Origin: Hymenobacter norwichensis DSM 15439
GTDB lineage: Bacteria; Bacteroidota; Bacteroidia; Cytophagales; Hymenobacteraceae
Length of the DNA: 64,000 nucleotides
Assembly: GCF_000420705.1 (NCBI RefSeq)
Contig: NZ_ATVL01000010.1
Location: 496,001 to 560,000 of the forward strand
Direction: 5' to 3'
Shown here: positions 59,758 through 64,000 of the stretch, in pieces
Numbering within the stretch: position 1 is the stretch's first letter
Layout of the letters: each line of letters opens with the position of its first letter
Notes under the pieces: generated by a model
Databases searched by the model: none
The model's input: the letters and a program-made list of their open reading frames with translations, nothing else
Told to the model about the DNA's origin: nothing
Made by a program: the position numbers and the translations under genes

Positions 59758-62700
59758 ATGAAGCAAGCTGCTTTCAGATGGCTTTGCATGGTGATGCTGG
59801 GGATGAGTACCCCTGGGCTAGCCCAGCAAACAAAGCCGCAACCATCTAAGCCCCAACAACCTGCCACGCCCGCCGGTGCTGCCACGGCGATGCCTAAGTT
59901 TACCGGCACGCTGTCGTCGGAGCCCTTCCAGTTCATACAGGATGTGCAGCTGATGATGGCTACCACCAAAAGCGCCTCGGCTATTAGCTCCGGTATCCGG
60001 CTCCAGCAGCTGTGGGCCAGCAACAAGCTGACTGCTACGCAGCAGCGGAGCGTAATTGCCCTGTCGCAGGAGATGCTGAAGCTGGGTTACCGGCCGCGCC
60101 CGCACTTCGAGTCGGTGTTTACGAGTTTGGTGGCTGGTGCTACGGTTCAAAACATGAACGACCAGCAGATGGATGGACTGCTGGATGTGCTAACCAAAAC
60201 GGTGCACAATATTCCGGGGCCGGAAGCCGCCAAGTTCATTGCTTCTACCACCCAGTTCCTCGAAAAGAAGATACTGTATAGCTCGCGCTACAATAAGCTG
60301 CGGGTAACGGGCGGCACATTCTCGTTTGCCTACAATGTGGAAGACATGCCCAGCATGGCTCCGGCCCCCACGCCGGTGGTAGAGCCGACTCCCGCGCCGG
60401 CTCCTACCACACCCGCCAAGGCTGGTGCCAAACCTGCCACCAAAAAAGTTGCGCCCAAAAAGCGCAGCAGCGACGGCTGGGATACCGCCGACATGTGGAG
60501 CGGTGGCAGCAGCAGTGGCTGGGGCGACGACGGTTGGGGCGCACCCGCCAAAAAGACGCCGGCCAAAACACCCGCTAAAGCCGGCACGGCCGCCAAGCCC
60601 GCCGCCCCCGAGCCCGAGCCGGTATTTACGCCCGCACCTTACTACGACAACTACGTGGCACCCCCCACCAAAGGCCCAGTACTGGTGCTCAAGGATGCCG
60701 ACCTAGTAATTTCAGCCAACGCTGACTCCGTTACCATCAGCAAAACTAGTGGCGCCGTGGTGCCTCTGACTGGCCACTTTGTGGGCTACGGCGGGCAGTA
60801 TAACTGGCAGATAAACGGTAACCCCGTTACCGCCGATTTGACTTCGTATGACTTCGAGTTGAGCCGGGCCGAGTTTACGGCCGAGCCGGTAATGCTGACG
60901 TACCCGGCGGTGCTGGAAGCGCCAGTGAAAGGAGCGTTATCATATAAGAGCGTAAAGAAAAAGCCGGGTGCTACTGATTCGGGCTATCCGCGCTTTATCT
61001 CGCTCACCAACAACGCCCGCGTCAAGAACATCGGTGACAACATGCGCTATTACGGTGGTTTCTCGCTGGCAGGGGCGCGCACATTGTCGGCCTCGCTGGA
61101 TGGGTCGTTGTCGCGTATTTTCGTGGATTTGGATGGCAAGCCCAAGTTTCGGGCTGCTAGCCGCGCCTATATACTCGGCGACTCGATCATTACCGCCGAC
61201 CGAGCGTCGGTGACCATTTTCGAGGATAAGATTGACTCGCTCACCCACCCCGGTGTGAAGCTGAAGTTCTCAAAGAAGGGCCAGGTATTGCAGTTGGCCC
61301 GCGAAAACGGCCTTTACAAAACCACGCCCTACTTCGACTCCTACCACCAGATGGAAATTACGTCGGAGCTGCTGACGTGGCCCATCACCACGCCCTACAT
61401 CGACTTCTCCATCCTGACCGCCAAAAACCAGGTAACGGCCGGTTTCGAGAGCAAGGAATTCTATACGAACACTCGCTACCAGCAAATCAAGTCCATCAAT
61501 AAGCTGCACCCTTTGCAGTTGGTGGTAGGCTATAGCGCCGAAAACGGCAACGTGCGGCGCTTCACGGTGCAGGATGTGGCTACGTTCCGCAACATTCCGG
61601 CGGCCAACGTACGCTCCACGGTGGCCGGCCTCGCGCGTGACGGCTACATCGACTGGAATCCGCAGACGCAGCAAATTACGCTACGGCCGAAGGCGCTGCA
61701 CTACGTTAACTCGTCGCGCGGCAAGAAGGACTATGACCACATTGCCATCAAGAGCTTGTCGCCCTCGGGCAAAAACGCCACGCTCGACCTGAACACCAAC
61801 GACCTGATTGTGCGGGGCGTAGACCGGTTCAACTTCTCCGACGACTCGGCCACCGTATTCGTCCGGCCTGATTCCAGTATCATCCGCATCCAGAAAAACC
61901 GCGGCGTGCTGTTCAACGGTACCGTGGTAGCCTCGGCTTTCGTGTTCAAGGGCAAGGAGTTCAAGTTCGACTACGACGGGTTCTTCATCGATCTGGCCAA
62001 GATTGACTCGATTATCGTGAAGGGCAAAAACTCGAAAGGCTCGGTGATGAAAGCCAAAGCCACCGACTTCACGCTCACCAACAAGAAAAAGGAGTCGTCG
62101 GGTAAGCTCTACATCAACCATCCCAACAACAAGTCGGGCCGCAAGAAGCTAGGCGCGTATCCTTCATTCGATGCCAGCACGGGTGCCTACGTGTACTTCG
62201 ACAAGCCTGAAGTGCTGGGCGGCGCCTACGATACTACGGTGTATTTTGATATTCCACCGTTCAAACTCGACTCGCTCAACAACAAAAACCGCGCAGCCGT
62301 GGGCTTTAAAGGCACGTTTGTGTCGGGCGGGATTTTGCCTCCCATCAAAACCAAGCTGGGGCTGATGGATGATGGCTCGCTGGGATTCAACTACGACCTG
62401 CCCAAGGAAGGCGTGCCGGTGTACGGCGGCAAGGCGCGGCTCTTCAACAAAGTGAAGATGAGCAACCAGGGCATCCAGGGCGACGGCGACCTGAAATACC
62501 TGACCGCCTCGCTGAAATCCGACCAGTTTGTGTTCTACAAAGACTCGGTGGTGACTGTGGGTAAAGCCGGTGTGGTACAGCCGGGTCCGCTCAATGGGGT
62601 GGAGTTTGCGAAGGTAAACCTGCCGGTAGGCTATCAGATGAAGTGGGCCGTGAAATCGGACTCGATGTACCTGAGCAGCCAGCCCAACGGCTTGCCGCTG

Positions 62701-64000
62701 AAGATGTACGGCGACCAGTACGGTTTCAAGGGCACGGCCACTCTCACGCCCGGCGGCCTCTACGGCAACGGGGGCATGGAAGGCCCACAGTCCTTTATCC
62801 GCTCGCCCAAAATGGCGTTCAAGCCCACTAGCTACTCGGGTAAAAACTCCACGCTGAGCGTCAAGTCGGCGGAGGTGAACAAGCCCGCCCTAACGGCCAA
62901 CAACGTGGAATTTGCCTTCGACGTGAAGAATGCCAACACGTCGTTTGCTCGCATGGAAGGCGACAACAAATCCAGCATCGACCTGCCGTACTCTGACTAC
63001 AAAACCACGCTGTCGGGCGGTAAGTGGGACTTCAAGAAGAAGATTGTGCAACTGAAAGTAGCGCCCGGCGCCGACTCCACTCGCTCGTACTTCTACTCCA
63101 CCAAGAAAGAGCAAAACGGTCTGAAGTTCCGGGCTGCTACCGGGCAGTACGACTTAGCGCGCTACCGCCTAGTGGCGGGCGGCGTACCCCGCATTGCCGC
63201 CGCCGACGCTTGGATTGAGCCTGATTCCAACAAGGTGTACATCCTAGCCAACGCCGTGATGCGTCCGTTCCAGAACGCCAACATTGTGATGGACACGCTG
63301 GCCAAGTTCCACAGCCTCTACAAGGGTGCCGTACAGGTAACTTCGCGCAATGCCTTCACCGGCAATGCCCTCTACAGCTATAAAAACGCTGCTGCTGATT
63401 CGTTTGCCATCAAGTTCGCCAACTTCCAGGTGGACTCGACCGGTACCGGGCTGATTGTGGCGAAGGACAAGGACGGTAAGCCGGCCAAGGTCAGCACCAA
63501 GAAGCGCAAGCAAACCGACGAGCCGGTAGCACCAGCCACGTTGGCTGTGGCCAATATTCAGGCTACCGAGAAGTTCCATCTGGCGCCGCGCATTGCCTAC
63601 CGGGGCGGCGTAAACATGAGTTCCAAGCAGAAGGGCTTCACCTTCGATGGCCAAGCCCGCCTGGAATTCAGTGACAAGCCGAATTCCGCCGAGTGGTTTG
63701 CCGTGCAGGACAGCATCGACCCCAAGGCAGTACGCATCAAGATAGTGGAGCCAAAAACCGATGACGGGCTCCCGATGCTAACGGGCCTGTTTGTGTCGGA
63801 GGACGCGGGGGGGATCTATCCGCTGTTTGTGGGCAGCAAGCCTACCGCCACCGACATGAACCTGTTCACGGTGAATGGGCACCTAACATTTGACGCCCGT
63901 AAGCGCATTTTCACCATTGCCAACCACGATCTGACCGACCCCAATATCTACGAAGGCTCCATGCTAACCTTCAACGACTCGACGGAGGCCATGAAGTTCC
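59758..64000 (+). CDS. Giant secreted protein, 3' end outside the window
   Basis: An ATG at 59758 opens a frame with no stop through base 64000, giving at least 1,414 residues. Residues 1-23 form a signal peptide (FRWLCMVMLGMSTPGLAQ). About 45-190 are mostly helical. About 200-300 are low-complexity Pro/Ala/Lys/Thr with a Trp/Gly stretch (WSGGSSSGWGDDGWGAP). From about 300 onward the chain is beta-rich and repetitive: FRAAS at about 462 and FRAAT at about 1122, FTFDGQARLEF and LTFDARKRIFTI, each followed by similar YxL/I and AxAxV/I patterns. No enzyme motif, Big/TonB or sorting domain is recognised. It is probably an envelope-exposed structural protein; I cannot name the family. Confidence 0.85.
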   Translation, partial: MKQAAFRWLCMVMLGMSTPGLAQQTKPQPSKPQQPATPAGAATAMPKFTGTLSSEPFQFIQDVQLMMATTKSASAISSGIRLQQLWASNKLTATQQRSVIALSQEMLKLGYRPRPHFESVFTSLVAGATVQNMNDQQMDGLLDVLTKTVHNIPGPEAAKFIASTTQFLEKKILYSSRYNKLRVTGGTFSFAYNVEDMPSMAPAPTPVVEPTPAPAPTTPAKAGAKPATKKVAPKKRSSDGWDTADMWSGGSSSGWGDDGWGAPAKKTPAKTPAKAGTAAKPAAPEPEPVFTPAPYYDNYVAPPTKGPVLVLKDADLVISANADSVTISKTSGAVVPLTGHFVGYGGQYNWQINGNPVTADLTSYDFELSRAEFTAEPVMLTYPAVLEAPVKGALSYKSVKKKPGATDSGYPRFISLTNNARVKNIGDNMRYYGGFSLAGARTLSASLDGSLSRIFVDLDGKPKFRAASRAYILGDSIITADRASVTIFEDKIDSLTHPGVKLKFSKKGQVLQLARENGLYKTTPYFDSYHQMEITSELLTWPITTPYIDFSILTAKNQVTAGFESKEFYTNTRYQQIKSINKLHPLQLVVGYSAENGNVRRFTVQDVATFRNIPAANVRSTVAGLARDGYIDWNPQTQQITLRPKALHYVNSSRGKKDYDHIAIKSLSPSGKNATLDLNTNDLIVRGVDRFNFSDDSATVFVRPDSSIIRIQKNRGVLFNGTVVASAFVFKGKEFKFDYDGFFIDLAKIDSIIVKGKNSKGSVMKAKATDFTLTNKKKESSGKLYINHPNNKSGRKKLGAYPSFDASTGAYVYFDKPEVLGGAYDTTVYFDIPPFKLDSLNNKNRAAVGFKGTFVSGGILPPIKTKLGLMDDGSLGFNYDLPKEGVPVYGGKARLFNKVKMSNQGIQGDGDLKYLTASLKSDQFVFYKDSVVTVGKAGVVQPGPLNGVEFAKVNLPVGYQMKWAVKSDSMYLSSQPNGLPLKMYGDQYGFKGTATLTPGGLYGNGGMEGPQSFIRSPKMAFKPTSYSGKNSTLSVKSAEVNKPALTANNVEFAFDVKNANTSFARMEGDNKSSIDLPYSDYKTTLSGGKWDFKKKIVQLKVAPGADSTRSYFYSTKKEQNGLKFRAATGQYDLARYRLVAGGVPRIAAADAWIEPDSNKVYILANAVMRPFQNANIVMDTLAKFHSLYKGAVQVTSRNAFTGNALYSYKNAAADSFAIKFANFQVDSTGTGLIVAKDKDGKPAKVSTKKRKQTDEPVAPATLAVANIQATEKFHLAPRIAYRGGVNMSSKQKGFTFDGQARLEFSDKPNSAEWFAVQDSIDPKAVRIKIVEPKTDDGLPMLTGLFVSEDAGGIYPLFVGSKPTATDMNLFTVNGHLTFDARKRIFTIANHDLTDPNIYEGSMLTFNDSTEAMKF

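Noticed and set aside
1..64000. tRNA, rRNA, prophage, defence systems, complete transposons
   Set aside because: None could be found by reading both strands; no cloverleaf, integrase, transposase catalytic motif or known defence gene set was seen.

Overview
The window looks like one contiguous chromosomal stretch from a Bacteroidetes bacterium of the Cytophagales, most like Hymenobacter or a close relative. This rests on GC-rich coding DNA with lower-GC spacers, promoters of the Bacteroidetes type (-7 element TAnnTTTG, several perfect copies), gliding-motility lipoproteins GldB and GldD, a TonB-dependent receptor with an N-terminal carboxypeptidase-like domain, a 29-residue COX24-type ribosomal protein, and the gene order HU - TPR protein - RNase G. 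I see no rRNA, tRNA, CRISPR array, prophage or complete insertion sequence.

Layout. 1-7.7 kb is housekeeping: an outer-membrane protein fragment, hemH, the GTPases era and der, a small lipoprotein, murQ with a cytochrome b5-like protein, and an arginase-fold protein with a damaged metal site. 7.9-16.1 kb is a fatty-acid beta-oxidation cluster: fadD, a MarR regulator, a fused hydroxyacyl-CoA dehydrogenase/enoyl-CoA hydratase, thiolase and acyl-CoA dehydrogenase. The marR and acyl-CoA dehydrogenase promoters share an identical 12-bp block at identical spacing. 16.3-19.3 kb holds glutamate dehydrogenase and a secreted protein. 19.7-28.1 kb has a putative secreted peptide, recG, gldD, ssb, mutY, HU, a TPR protein, the tiny ribosomal protein and RNase G. 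28.2-38.4 kb is mixed: an outer-membrane barrel, gldB, glycosyltransferases, nth, a sigma factor with a small partner, an MFS transporter, an alpha/beta hydrolase lacking its nucleophile serine, an SGNH hydrolase and an AT-rich family 8 glycosyltransferase that looks acquired. 38.8-49.2 kb has uvrA, a PepSY/TonB-receptor iron-uptake pair, a TspO-like protein, tpiA and prmA.

49.4-59.5 kb is a plant-polysaccharide sugar cluster: a LacI repressor carrying an IS1-type zinc ribbon, xylB-xylA, a secreted GH51 arabinofuranosidase, uxuA, an SDR mannonate oxidoreductase and a second LacI regulator. Together these would release arabinose and convert xylose and glucuronate/fructuronate to central intermediates, consistent with growth on glucuronoarabinoxylan. 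From 59.76 kb to the window end runs one open frame of more than 1,400 codons for a giant secreted protein that I cannot assign to a family.

Non-coding structure stands out: very long, near-perfect palindromes between convergent genes, a 46-bp perfect palindrome carrying two consensus DnaA boxes, a REP-like double hairpin, a roughly 200-bp MITE-like element, and an AGCT-rich inverted repeat family at three loci. No obvious new defence or mobile system is present. The best leads are the giant protein, the zinc-ribbon LacI regulator, the MarR regulon sites, and the two enzyme-fold proteins with missing catalytic residues.
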